Positions 1 to 7,471 of a DNA stretch of 32,231 nucleotides are shown here, piece after piece. The stretch is from IMG/VR virus record IMGVR_UViG_3300005613_000260, positions 1 to 32,231 of that record; one strand, written 5' to 3'. This stretch comes from a virus. The translations under genes and the position numbers were made by a program. Positions within the stretch are counted from its first letter, which is position 1. Each line of letters starts with the position of its first letter. A model generated the notes under the pieces. That model was not told the DNA's origin, did not search any database, and saw only the letters and a list, made by a program, of their open reading frames with translations.

Positions 1-123
1 ATGGTTCAAAGGGCTTCGAACTAATCTATCAAGAGTAGACTATTCTTTTTTCTACCAGCTAGGCGGTAAATTTAAGACCAACACGATAAGCGATTCGGAA
101 GCAATCGAATACGGCTACTTGAC
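1..123. repeat. terminal direct repeat, left copy (circular overlap)
   Basis: These 123 bases are identical to 32109-32231. They lie inside the portal coding sequence, and the reading frame continues correctly from the right end of the window into the left end. The simplest reading is the overlap left when a circular or circularly permuted genome is assembled, giving a unit of about 32,108 bp. A real short terminal repeat on the packaged DNA is possible but less likely, because such repeats usually lie outside genes. Confidence 0.97.
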
Positions 124-1261
124 AAACTCTGCTTGGTACTCGATAGCCTCAACAGTTACAGAGGGGGTTACTTCACTACCAATAAGATTAGGAGTAGTAA
201 ACTCACAAGGCGAAGTCGAGAGAGTAACAGAAGGAGAAGTACACGACTGGTTTTTTCGTAACGGAAAGGAGCAAACATTAAGCGAACTTTGGGAACTAAA
301 CTCACTCTACTATTTATGCAATGGGGAGTTTTTCGAGTTGTTTGATAGGGAGTCAGTCGGATTTATGGACGGTAAAATGTACTCCTTACCGCCTCAATGT
401 ATTACTATTGTGACCGACAACGACGAGTCGATAATCAGCAATGTAACTGGATACCAATTTCAAGACAACGCACATAATGTAGTTTACCTACCCGAAGAGA
501 TACTTCACTGCCGTATGCCTAACCCGTCGGTACTTGGAAGGAGAGAACACAACGGGCTGAGTCCATTACAAGCTGGACAAAACATATTGAACTCTTCAAA
601 CAATATCGAGACGGCCATATCCTGGTATTTCGAGAATAGAGGGGTATCTAATTTGATTAGTGGCGACATTCGAGACGGTATGGCTTTGACTAAAGACGAC
701 AAGAGCATGATCGAAACTGCTTTAAACGGAAGGTTAGGAGGTGCGCACAAAATGAACCGAAATATAGTTACAAGCACTCCGATAAATAACGTGTATAATC
801 TATCTGCAAGTAGTACAGATATGCAAATGATTGAGAATTATAATCTAGTTCTCCAGAGGCTTTGTGCATTGATTAAACTACCTTCGATTCTAGTAAACGA
901 CAATGAGCAATCGACTTATAATAACGTGGTCGAAGCTAAGAAACAAGCATACACAGAGGTCTATATTCCAATGGCTGAGAAGTTTATTCGAGCCTATGAG
1001 CGCAAGTGGTTGAAAATGTGGAGCGAAAGAACGGGCCAAGAGTATGTACTCTACATAGCTGAGAGCGAAATAAAAGCATTGCAGAATACTCCACTCGAAA
1101 GAAGGAAAGAAGCAAGAGAGGACGTAGCAAGGGGAATAATTACAAGAAACGAAGCAAGACAAGCGCAAGGACTGGATACTTTAGACATTCCAGAAATGGA
1201 CATTCCAAGCGTACAAAGTGGAACAATACCAGTAGAAACTATAGACAATGGAAACATTTAA
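2..1261 (+). CDS. portal protein, HK97 family (5' end at the other end of the window)
   Basis: Forms the dodecameric ring at the capsid vertex through which DNA is packaged and to which the neck attaches. The frame is open from base 2. Joined across the circular overlap it starts at ATG 32095 and encodes 424 residues, normal for HK97-type portals. Family signs are the GLSPLQAG stretch, an amphipathic region before YFENRG, the conserved LCALIKLPSILV segment and the C-terminal ITRNEARQAQGLD motif. It sits directly after the large terminase and before the protease and capsid genes, the standard head order. Nothing suggests truncation; it only looks partial because the window opens inside it. Confidence 0.95.
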   Translation, partial: WFKGLRTNLSRVDYSFFYQLGGKFKTNTISDSEAIEYGYLTNSAWYSIASTVTEGVTSLPIRLGVVNSQGEVERVTEGEVHDWFFRNGKEQTLSELWELNSLYYLCNGEFFELFDRESVGFMDGKMYSLPPQCITIVTDNDESIISNVTGYQFQDNAHNVVYLPEEILHCRMPNPSVLGRREHNGLSPLQAGQNILNSSNNIETAISWYFENRGVSNLISGDIRDGMALTKDDKSMIETALNGRLGGAHKMNRNIVTSTPINNVYNLSASSTDMQMIENYNLVLQRLCALIKLPSILVNDNEQSTYNNVVEAKKQAYTEVYIPMAEKFIRAYERKWLKMWSERTGQEYVLYIAESEIKALQNTPLERRKEAREDVARGIITRNEARQAQGLDTLDIPEMDIPSVQSGTIPVETIDNGNI

Positions 1262-1265
1262 TTTT

Positions 1266-1370
1266 ATGGCAGAGGTTAGCAAGATAAACAAGGAATTGAA
1301 GGAGAGAATCGAAAAGGCAAAGGAAGCCAAGAAAAAGGTCCTCGATAAAAATCAAATCGTAAGAAAATGA
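1266..1370 (+). CDS. 34-residue charged helical ORF between portal and protease
   Basis: An ATG-started ORF of 34 codons fills the space between the portal stop and the protease start, and its TGA overlaps the protease ATG (ATGA). The product begins MAEVSKINKELKERIEKAKE and is almost entirely Lys, Glu and small residues, so a single amphipathic helix or short coiled coil is likely. Position suggests a small head-assembly or scaffolding accessory. Function is unknown. The tight overlap and absence of other coding in this gap are the reasons for calling it. Confidence 0.55.
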   Translation: MAEVSKINKELKERIEKAKEAKKKVLDKNQIVRK

Positions 1371-2221
1371 AACGAGAAGAGATAAAGCGACTAATCGCAA
1401 ACAAGAACGAGTTAATCAGGCTTAAAAAAGCCGAGTTAAAAAAGGCTGATATAGTCGAGTGGTCTATTCCAGATTTCAAAACGGCTTTCAAATCCATTGG
1501 AGAAACTTTAAAACAAGACAATGACTCAGAGATATACAGAACAATCGTGGGCAATACCTACGGGTTTATGGACTCACACGATGACGTTCATATCAAGGGA
1601 ATATTCACCAAGTCAATCAACGAGAACGGAGGCCGAGTGCTGCACCTACACGACCACGTCCACCAGTTGAGCGCAAAGGTAGGAACTCCTTTAAAAGTCT
1701 ATGAGAAAGAATTAAACTGGTCCGACGTTGGATTAGATAAGTCAGGAATGACGACGGCCTTGTTAATGGATACTCGAATTGAAAAGGCTCGAAACGAAAA
1801 CATTTTTTTAGATTACAAGAATGGAGATATTAATCAACATTCAGTAGGTATGCAATACGTTAAGTTAGAGTTGGCCGTTAACGATCCTGAAGAAAAGGAA
1901 GAGTATGCAGCATGGGAAAGATACAAAGGCGAGGTAATCAATATCGAGAAAGCCGAAGAGAACGGCTACTTCTGGGCCGTAACCGAAGCCAAGTTGATAG
2001 AGATTAGCTGCGTTATAAAAGGCTCAAATGAGTTAACGCCTACCCTCGACAATAAGAGTATTGAAACGGTTGCAAGTGAACTTAAAACGAAGTATTCAAA
2101 AAATGATATACTTTTGCTATCCAAAGCACTTGGAGAAGTTGAGCCGGATACACCACTCAAAGACGAAAAGCCGCACCAGAATAAATTAAGAGAATATTTA
2201 ATCCAAAATTTAAGATCATGA
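1367..2221 (+). CDS. prohead maturation protease (HK97 / U35 type)
   Basis: Serine protease that cleaves the capsid delta domain and scaffold during prohead maturation. The 284-residue product has the family's landmarks in order: GNTYGFMDSHDDVHIKGIF at about 62-80, a His cluster LHLHDHVHQ (His93-His99), the nucleophile in QHSVGMQY (Ser159) and the acidic position in EAKLIEIS (Glu207 or Glu212). This matches the His-Ser-Glu triad order of the HK97 protease. The first 30 residues are Lys-rich and helical. The C-terminal 60 residues resemble a disordered scaffold-like tail. Its last codon overlaps the capsid gene start (TCATGA), so the two are translationally coupled. Confidence 0.92.
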   Translation: MKREEIKRLIANKNELIRLKKAELKKADIVEWSIPDFKTAFKSIGETLKQDNDSEIYRTIVGNTYGFMDSHDDVHIKGIFTKSINENGGRVLHLHDHVHQLSAKVGTPLKVYEKELNWSDVGLDKSGMTTALLMDTRIEKARNENIFLDYKNGDINQHSVGMQYVKLELAVNDPEEKEEYAAWERYKGEVINIEKAEENGYFWAVTEAKLIEISCVIKGSNELTPTLDNKSIETVASELKTKYSKNDILLLSKALGEVEPDTPLKDEKPHQNKLREYLIQNLRS

Positions 2222-3486
2222 CACTACATGACCACTTGTCCTCAAAAAATGTAAAGGACATATCAAAAGATTTCGAGGCGGCAACTACTGACGAGTTACA
2301 CGCTTATTATGCTGCAAAGCTAGAGTTCGAGCAAATCGAATTAAAAGAAAGATTAGCTACTTTAGAAAAAGGCTCACAAGAAGAAGTCGAGGCTGCAAAG
2401 GCCCAGATTACTGAGTTGAAAGAAGCTATCAGAATGCAAGGAACTACATTAAAGGCAATCCAGACGGGTCAACTTTCAGGTCGCCAAGTGAATAACGCAG
2501 AGGGAACCGTAAAGGCTATTCTTGAAGCACACAAAGAGGACTTCTCAAAGGCTGCTAATGGTAAGCATGAGTTCGGGTTTACAATGAAGACGGTTGGAGA
2601 TATGACCTTTTCAGGTAACGTAACTGGAACCGTTCCACAAGCGCAAAGACTTGAAGGTGTAAACGATATTGCAGAGAGATTTGCAGTTACTTACGGCCTT
2701 TGTATGCAAATGACTACCGATAGAAATGTTATCGAGTGGGTATATGAGACGGCTCAGGAAGGAACTCCAGGAGCTACTGCGGAAGGTGCTGCTAAGAATC
2801 AGATTGACAATAACTTCGTTGTTGCTTCTGTAAGTCTTAAAAAGTACACTGCTTACTTGAAGGTATCAACTGAAATGTTGGACGACGCTTCATTTATGGA
2901 GGGTTGGTTGAGAAACAAGTTAATCCTTAGACTATTCTTAGCGGTTGACAATGGTATCTTAAACGCTGACGGAACTTCAAACACCGTTGACGGTATCTTG
3001 AATAACGCTACTGCTTTTGCTGCTGGTACTTTTGCTAATACAGTTTATAACGCAAACGACGTAGATTCATTGACGGTTGCTATTAACCAGATTAAAATTG
3101 CAAATCAAGCGGTTGGGAATTTGGCTGTCATGATGCACCCTTCTGACGTTACTGCTTTAAAGTTGGAGAAAGTTTCAACTTCTGACAAGCGTTACGTTGA
3201 GAAGTTGTCAATGGTAGGAGATCAACTTTCTTTAAGTGGAGTTCCAATCGTTGAGAATGTAAATATTACTGCTGGAGATTTCTTAGTAGGAGATTTCTCT
3301 AAGGCTACGGTTGTTCAGAAATCAGGTATTAATGTTGAGGTTGGTCTTGACGGAAACGACTTGACTAAGAACATGAGAACTTTTGTAGCTGAGTGGAGAG
3401 GTGCTTTATTCATTGAGAATAACAACACTACTGCATTCGTTAAAGGTACATTTGCTACTACAAACGCAGCTTTATTGACGACTTAA
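2218..3486 (+). CDS. major capsid protein, HK97 fold
   Basis: Main shell protein, 422 residues. Residues 1-80 form a Glu/Lys-rich coiled coil (LEKGSQEEVEAAKAQITELK) acting as the delta (scaffold) domain that the protease upstream would remove. The remainder reads like an HK97-fold capsid: TFSGNVTGTVPQAQRLEGV, then a KYTAYLKVSTEMLDDASFM stretch typical of the E-loop/spine region, and late NVNITAGDFLVGDF and FVAEWRGALFIENN segments of the A-domain and C-terminus. Codon use here is the smoothest in the window (GAC, GTT, ACT, GCT), as expected for a highly expressed gene. A terminator follows at 3507. Confidence 0.94.
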   Translation: MTLHDHLSSKNVKDISKDFEAATTDELHAYYAAKLEFEQIELKERLATLEKGSQEEVEAAKAQITELKEAIRMQGTTLKAIQTGQLSGRQVNNAEGTVKAILEAHKEDFSKAANGKHEFGFTMKTVGDMTFSGNVTGTVPQAQRLEGVNDIAERFAVTYGLCMQMTTDRNVIEWVYETAQEGTPGATAEGAAKNQIDNNFVVASVSLKKYTAYLKVSTEMLDDASFMEGWLRNKLILRLFLAVDNGILNADGTSNTVDGILNNATAFAAGTFANTVYNANDVDSLTVAINQIKIANQAVGNLAVMMHPSDVTALKLEKVSTSDKRYVEKLSMVGDQLSLSGVPIVENVNITAGDFLVGDFSKATVVQKSGINVEVGLDGNDLTKNMRTFVAEWRGALFIENNNTTAFVKGTFATTNAALLTT

Positions 3487-3506
3487 TAATAGTTGGTTAG
3501 AATAAG

Positions 3507-3540
3507 AAAGGCCCGTTGATTAAGTTCTTCGGGCTTTTTT
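3507..3540 (+). terminator. Rho-independent terminator after capsid gene
   Basis: GCCCG (3511-3515) pairs with CGGGC (3530-3534), extended by A-T and G-T pairs on both sides, loop of 14 nt, followed by a run of seven T. It ends the head operon. The T run merges directly into the next promoter's TATATTTG box, so termination and re-initiation are back to back. Confidence 0.88.
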
Positions 3541-3548
3541 TATATTTG
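3541..3548 (+). promoter_or_regulatory. Bacteroidetes-type promoter (-7 box TATATTTG)
   Basis: Exact match to TAnnTTTG. A TTG lies at 3516-3518, 22 nt upstream, as a possible -33 element. The ATG of the acyltransferase gene is only 4 nt downstream of the box, so the transcript should begin at or very near the start codon (leaderless). Confidence 0.72.
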
Positions 3549-3552
3549 GTAA

Positions 3553-4044
3553 ATGATACATGAGACAGCAATAATCGAGAAAGGCGTAATATTAGGTAAG
3601 AACGTAAGCGTCGGAGCCTATTCAGTAATCGGAACACCAGCTGAAATGAAAGGCGAGGAAGGAATATCTGGCCGAGTAAGAATAGGAGACAATACGGTAA
3701 TCAGAGAACACGTTACAATACACTCTTCGAGATTCGCAGACAAGTTAACCGACGTTGGAAATGATTGCTATATTCAGGCTCATTCTCATATCGGACACGA
3801 CTCGAAGATAGGAGATAATGTTACTATTGCTTGTTTTGCTTGTATTGGAGGCCATAGTATCATAGGCGACTGGTGTAATTTAGGACTCCATGCAATTACT
3901 CACCAATTCACCGAGATAAAAAAAGGGACCATGTTAGGGGCTGGAGCATTCGCAAAGGGGATAATAGACTCTTGGAGCGTTTATGTAGGAGTTCCAGCAA
4001 AGAGAATAAAGGCAAACGAATATCTAATTAAAAAACTTCGATAA
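3553..4044 (+). CDS. LpxA-like hexapeptide-repeat acyltransferase
   Basis: Left-handed beta-helix acyltransferase related to UDP-N-acetylglucosamine O-acyltransferase, expected to move an acyl group from an acyl carrier onto a sugar hydroxyl. The 163 residues are mostly hexapeptide repeats (IEKGVI-LGKNVS-VGAYSV pattern). His79, His82, His101 and His117 have the same motifs and spacing (SHIGHD, GGHSII, THQF) as the active-site histidines His122, His125, His144 and His160 of E. coli LpxA, so it looks catalytically intact. It lacks the roughly 70-100 residue C-terminal helical domain of LpxA. It has its own promoter, and its TAA overlaps the next gene's ATG. Substrate is unknown: a virion glycan, a nucleotide sugar or host lipopolysaccharide are options. 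Confidence 0.85.
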   Translation: MIHETAIIEKGVILGKNVSVGAYSVIGTPAEMKGEEGISGRVRIGDNTVIREHVTIHSSRFADKLTDVGNDCYIQAHSHIGHDSKIGDNVTIACFACIGGHSIIGDWCNLGLHAITHQFTEIKKGTMLGAGAFAKGIIDSWSVYVGVPAKRIKANEYLIKKLR

Positions 4045-4967
4045 TGTTTACGCTATTAGTACCTATCTGGAAAAGACCAAAGTTGACCGAGAGAGTAATA
4101 AATTACTATAAGGTAAGACAAAAGAAATTCGGGTTTAGATTGGTAGTAGTAGGATCAGAGGACGAGGACTATGGTAAAAAAATGGGCGTAGATTATGTTC
4201 ACTCCGACAATTATCCGGTAAGTAGAAAGTGGACAAACGGAGCAAAGGGTTGTATTGATACGAGTTCAGAGGGTATTTTAATGGCTGGAAGCGACAACTA
4301 CATGAGCGACGAGTTACTGACTTACATAGGCAGCTTAAAAGGAAATACAGAATATTGTTTACAATGGAAGGAATGTTACTTCTACCGTTGCTCAGATACA
4401 AAATTGAGCCTTTGGAGTTCGGGCAAAATGGGAGTGGGGAGATTCTTTTCAAGGTCCGCTTTAGAGAAAGTTGATTACACTCTATTCACCCAAGACACAA
4501 AAGAGAACAACGCACTCGACCATCACGTCCATACTCACTTTAGAAGTCATGGCGTAGAGTGGATAAATAAAAGTCTATTCGATATTGACGCTTACATTAT
4601 TGACGTGAAATACTCCGACAATTTAAGCCCTCACGCAATAACTGACGCTGGACCAGTTCGAGACGTTTCTATCTTACCTACCTATATTCAAAAAGAATTG
4701 GTAATTTTGAATAAATTATTCGACCAAGAGCCTAAAGAGCAAAAGGTCAAAAGATTAAATTTAAAAGGTATGCAAGTAATTACGGCAATAAAGCACTCAG
4801 CGAGTAAAATGGTTCCAGGTAGAGACTACGAAGTATCGGACGAATTAGCCGAGATTCTAATCAATAAAGGAATGGCCCACTTGAAAGGCCAAGAGCCAAA
4901 GAAGGTAGAACCAAAGGTAGAAGCACCAAAAGAAGCACCTAAGAAGAAGCCAAGAGCAAAGAAATGA
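4044..4967 (+). CDS. GT-A glycosyltransferase-like protein with extra C-terminal domain
   Basis: The N-terminal ~215 residues look like a nucleotide-sugar transferase of the GT-A fold: LLVPIWKRPKLTERV at the start, VVVGSEDEDYGKK after strand two, and ILMAGSDNYMSDE (81-90), where SDN is in the place of the DxD metal motif. A distinct segment follows (about 243-280), with the pattern VPGRDYEVSDELAEILINKG as in small head-tail connector proteins, and then a Lys/Pro/Glu tail (KVEAPKEAPKKKPRAKK). Coupling to the acyltransferase (TAATG) and to the next structural gene (ATGA) suggests both act on virion proteins or their glycans. The variant metal motif leaves room for a non-catalytic role. Confidence 0.68.
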   Translation: MFTLLVPIWKRPKLTERVINYYKVRQKKFGFRLVVVGSEDEDYGKKMGVDYVHSDNYPVSRKWTNGAKGCIDTSSEGILMAGSDNYMSDELLTYIGSLKGNTEYCLQWKECYFYRCSDTKLSLWSSGKMGVGRFFSRSALEKVDYTLFTQDTKENNALDHHVHTHFRSHGVEWINKSLFDIDAYIIDVKYSDNLSPHAITDAGPVRDVSILPTYIQKELVILNKLFDQEPKEQKVKRLNLKGMQVITAIKHSASKMVPGRDYEVSDELAEILINKGMAHLKGQEPKKVEPKVEAPKEAPKKKPRAKK

Positions 4968-5161
4968 TTTTAAAAGTAAAGTTCTTAAAAACATTTGAGG
5001 CAAAGTCTAATCTACCCGACGGGCGGTTAATGACTCGAATAGCCGAGAAGGGAAAGGTTTACTTAATGGAGGAATTTGCAGCTAAGTTTCACGTTCGGAA
5101 AGGGAACGCAGAAATAGTAGAAAGTGGAAAGATTAGCAAATTAAAAGAGTTTGTGAAATGA
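4964..5161 (+). CDS. small head-associated protein, 65 residues
   Basis: Compact Lys-rich protein (MILKVKFLKTFEAKSNLPDG at the start). Its middle, EKGKVYLMEEFAAKFHVRKGNAEIV, follows the pattern of a short beta-strand, a G-x-x-Y turn, a helix and a glycine-rich strand, resembling the C-terminal segment of the preceding glycosyltransferase (GRDYEVSDELAEILINKGMAHL). The two may therefore be related small domains. It overlaps both neighbours by ATGA and lies between capsid and a large decoration-like protein, so a virion connector role is plausible. No family is recognised with confidence. Confidence 0.6.
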   Translation: MILKVKFLKTFEAKSNLPDGRLMTRIAEKGKVYLMEEFAAKFHVRKGNAEIVESGKISKLKEFVK

Positions 5162-6573
5162 GTTTCATTCAGGAGATTATAAACGGGGTCACCAAGACCA
5201 ACGTAAACGGGAGCGACTATTCATTCCAGTACTTTTTTCCTTTAGCCACTATAAAAGTAACTACTTCGGCAAGTCCAGCCGATACCGATAATATCAACAT
5301 TCGATACAAGGACACCACAAAACAAGCTGAGAACTTTACATTCGGGGATATTACAGACCCTTTGAGCCAAACAAGCGCTGAGACTTATGTAGACGAGTTG
5401 GCAAATCAAGGCTTTTTTTTTGACTCTCCGACAATAGTTCAAGAGAAAATCGTAGATAGTACTTTAAACAGTACCACAACTCCTTTAGCTGGAGCCGCTA
5501 CATTTACGGGAACATTTGAAAAGGTTATGACTACTGGTATTGGGGTAAGCATGAAAACCGATCAAGCTGGAACTCTTTACATTGACTTTTCTCCAGACGG
5601 AACGAATGTAGACAGCACTCTTTCATTCAATTATCAAACGGATAGAATATTCGTACCCGTTCCACTAAGCCAAGTTGGTAGATATGCAAGAGTTCGGTTC
5701 ACAAATGATAGCGGAACGCTACAAACATATTTAAGGATATTTACAGTATTTGAGCCTTATACTCAGCTTACTTCTACATTAAACGGAACAGTAGCGGAGA
5801 ACTTTCCAGCTTCGGTAACTAGACCAACTGACTACACCGAAGAAGTAGCGCAAGGTAAAAGACAAGGACATAGAACATGGAATAAATGGGGATTTAACGA
5901 GGATATAGATAGCGGTTCAGCTGAGGTTGTTGCTTCATTTGGTGGAACGTATGAGCCTCCTACGACTGCCGAAACTTTAGACATTGTATCAACAAGCGTT
6001 AACGACATTAACACAACTGGCTCAGGGGTTCAACAGTTATTTATTGAAGGAATAGACGCTGATAGGCTTTATCAATTCGAGATAGTAGAAATGAACGGGA
6101 CTACAACCGTTACAACTGCTTCGACTTGGTTAGGGATTAATAGAATGAGTGCGTATTTATGCGGTTTTGGCCTTACAAATGCTGGTGATATAAATGTAAT
6201 TAACACTACCTCTAGAGCTAACTTAGCACAAATGCCAGGAGGGACAAGTGTAACTCAACAAGCTATATTTCACGTTCAACAGAACCATACATTCTTAGCT
6301 ACTTGGCTATGGGTAAACGTCCGTAAATTGTCAGGCGGTGGAGGAAGCCATCAAGTAACTGTTAGGGGTTATGTATTCAGCCCAGTTGCAAATGCTAAAA
6401 TGGAAATCTATAAACAAAGAATAGACACTGGCGTAGAGAATGCAATAGAGCTAAAACCGACTGAACCCTTTCCAATAACCGAGAAGAGTGTATTATGGTT
6501 TACTGCGGAAAGTGATACTAATAATACTGAGGTAGCGGTTAGGTTTTCAGGAAAGGAAGTAAGGAACTCATAA
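5158..6573 (+). CDS. beta-rich virion structural protein (decoration or head-fibre type)
   Basis: 471 residues, almost wholly beta-strand and Thr/Ser/Gly/Asn-rich. The half from about residue 230 contains a pattern seen in many environmental phage virion proteins: KWGFNEDIDSGSAEVVASFG, then ETLDIVSTSVNDINTTGSGV, LFIEGIDADRLYQFEIVEMN, and INRMSAYLCG. That family is usually annotated as a capsid decoration or structural protein. The N-terminal half has its own repeated strand pattern (YIDFSPDGTNVDST). Position just downstream of the head genes supports a surface or joining role. The exact site on the virion cannot be read from sequence. Confidence 0.7.
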   Translation: MSFIQEIINGVTKTNVNGSDYSFQYFFPLATIKVTTSASPADTDNINIRYKDTTKQAENFTFGDITDPLSQTSAETYVDELANQGFFFDSPTIVQEKIVDSTLNSTTTPLAGAATFTGTFEKVMTTGIGVSMKTDQAGTLYIDFSPDGTNVDSTLSFNYQTDRIFVPVPLSQVGRYARVRFTNDSGTLQTYLRIFTVFEPYTQLTSTLNGTVAENFPASVTRPTDYTEEVAQGKRQGHRTWNKWGFNEDIDSGSAEVVASFGGTYEPPTTAETLDIVSTSVNDINTTGSGVQQLFIEGIDADRLYQFEIVEMNGTTTVTTASTWLGINRMSAYLCGFGLTNAGDINVINTTSRANLAQMPGGTSVTQQAIFHVQQNHTFLATWLWVNVRKLSGGGGSHQVTVRGYVFSPVANAKMEIYKQRIDTGVENAIELKPTEPFPITEKSVLWFTAESDTNNTEVAVRFSGKEVRNS

Positions 6574-7013
6574 TGAAAGGTCTTTTTGATTTGGTTGATA
6601 GATCCAAGAAACTAAGCGAGGGGAGGGTCTTTCTATTGACCTTTGACAATCCAGATTTAAAAAACCTTGTGATTAGTTTGAACCTGGACCAGTTGAGAAT
6701 TGGAATGGGATCGAATGAAGAGGAACTACCAGACTATTCAGATATGAGCGTTTTTTTGGGTAAACCTCCTGGCCGTTGGAGGTTATACGATACGGGCCGA
6801 ACCTATGACTCATTCAAAGTTGTACAAGTAACCCAAGAATACATACTAGAGTTAGCCGAGTTAGATATTCATGGCGAAGACTTACAAGAAAAGGTATTCG
6901 CAAAATCAAACGCTGAAATAATGGGTTTAGGAGGTGAAAGCCTTTCGATATTACAAAACGAGGCCATTCCAATCATGCAAGAAATCATATTAAATGAATT
7001 GCTTTCTAAATAG
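6573..7013 (+). CDS. probable neck or tail-completion protein, 146 residues
   Basis: Starts within the stop of the previous gene (TAATG). Contains LPDYSDMSVFLGK and WRLYDTGRTYDSFKVVQV, the shape of small phage proteins with a 'leucine-tyr-aspartate-thr-gly then aromatic-ser-phe' core that join head to tail, and a C-terminal IMGLGGESLSILQNEAI helix. The size fits the HK97 gp10-like class, but similarity is by pattern only. It is followed by a promoter, so it ends the operon begun at 3553. Confidence 0.5.
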   Translation: MKGLFDLVDRSKKLSEGRVFLLTFDNPDLKNLVISLNLDQLRIGMGSNEEELPDYSDMSVFLGKPPGRWRLYDTGRTYDSFKVVQVTQEYILELAELDIHGEDLQEKVFAKSNAEIMGLGGESLSILQNEAIPIMQEIILNELLSK

Positions 7014-7014
7014 T

Positions 7015-7022
7015 TACTTTTG
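7015..7022 (+). promoter_or_regulatory. promoter -7 box TACTTTTG
   Basis: Match to TAnnTTTG in the short gap between two genes. The downstream ATG (7028) is 5 nt after the box, implying a leaderless message for the pre-tape-measure gene and the tail genes behind it. No clear TTG is seen at the -33 distance. Confidence 0.6.
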
Positions 7023-7027
7023 TAATT

Positions 7028-7471
7028 ATGAAAGTCTGGGATTCAATCGATAGTTTGCCGATATATTTTTACTGGAAGGTAATTGATACTCGGAGCCTCG
7101 AATGGTTGCTCGAAGAAAAACCCGACAAGAAAACACCACAAGCCGAAGTCGATAAACTACTAAGGGCCGCATGGGATAAGATAGAGGTCGAAATGTACGA
7201 CTTGCAACTCCAGGACAAAGACTTTATTCAGAATTTAGAAGCCGAGAGGCGACACTATTTGAAGAAAATCAAAGCGGCAGTATCTCAGAAAACAATCGAC
7301 GTGCTACATTACGAGCAAAGCGCACTCATTCACGAGAAGAAAGAAAAGAGTAAATTTGACTACGATCAAAGCATAGTAGCAATCGAAGAGAAAATTGGTC
7401 AAATAGACGATAAAAAAATGAGCGTGAGACGCTATTATGCACACCTAAAGAAGTTGAAGAATGGCAAATAA
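7028..7471 (+). CDS. pre-tape-measure protein (candidate tail assembly chaperone)
   Basis: 147 residues opening with MKVWDSIDSLPIYFYWKVID, then a long charged helical region with many Glu, Lys and Gln (QDKDFIQNLEAERRHYLKKI). It immediately precedes and overlaps the tape measure gene by 11 nt. Siphoviruses normally put the tail assembly chaperones in this slot. I looked for a slippery heptamer near its end that would give a programmed frameshift product and saw none. The chaperone role is inferred from position only. Confidence 0.5.
   Translation: MKVWDSIDSLPIYFYWKVIDTRSLEWLLEEKPDKKTPQAEVDKLLRAAWDKIEVEMYDLQLQDKDFIQNLEAERRHYLKKIKAAVSQKTIDVLHYEQSALIHEKKEKSKFDYDQSIVAIEEKIGQIDDKKMSVRRYYAHLKKLKNGK

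Noticed and set aside
1-123. Genuine short direct terminal repeat of packaged DNA
   Set aside because: The repeat lies inside the portal coding frame and joins it perfectly; an assembly overlap of a circular genome explains this with no extra assumption.
505-1257. Open reading frames on the minus strand (here and under most large genes)
   Set aside because: They lie opposite strongly coding + strand genes, have no promoter or homologous motifs, low-complexity Ser/Leu-rich products, and no packing with neighbours. They are shadows of the biased codon use.
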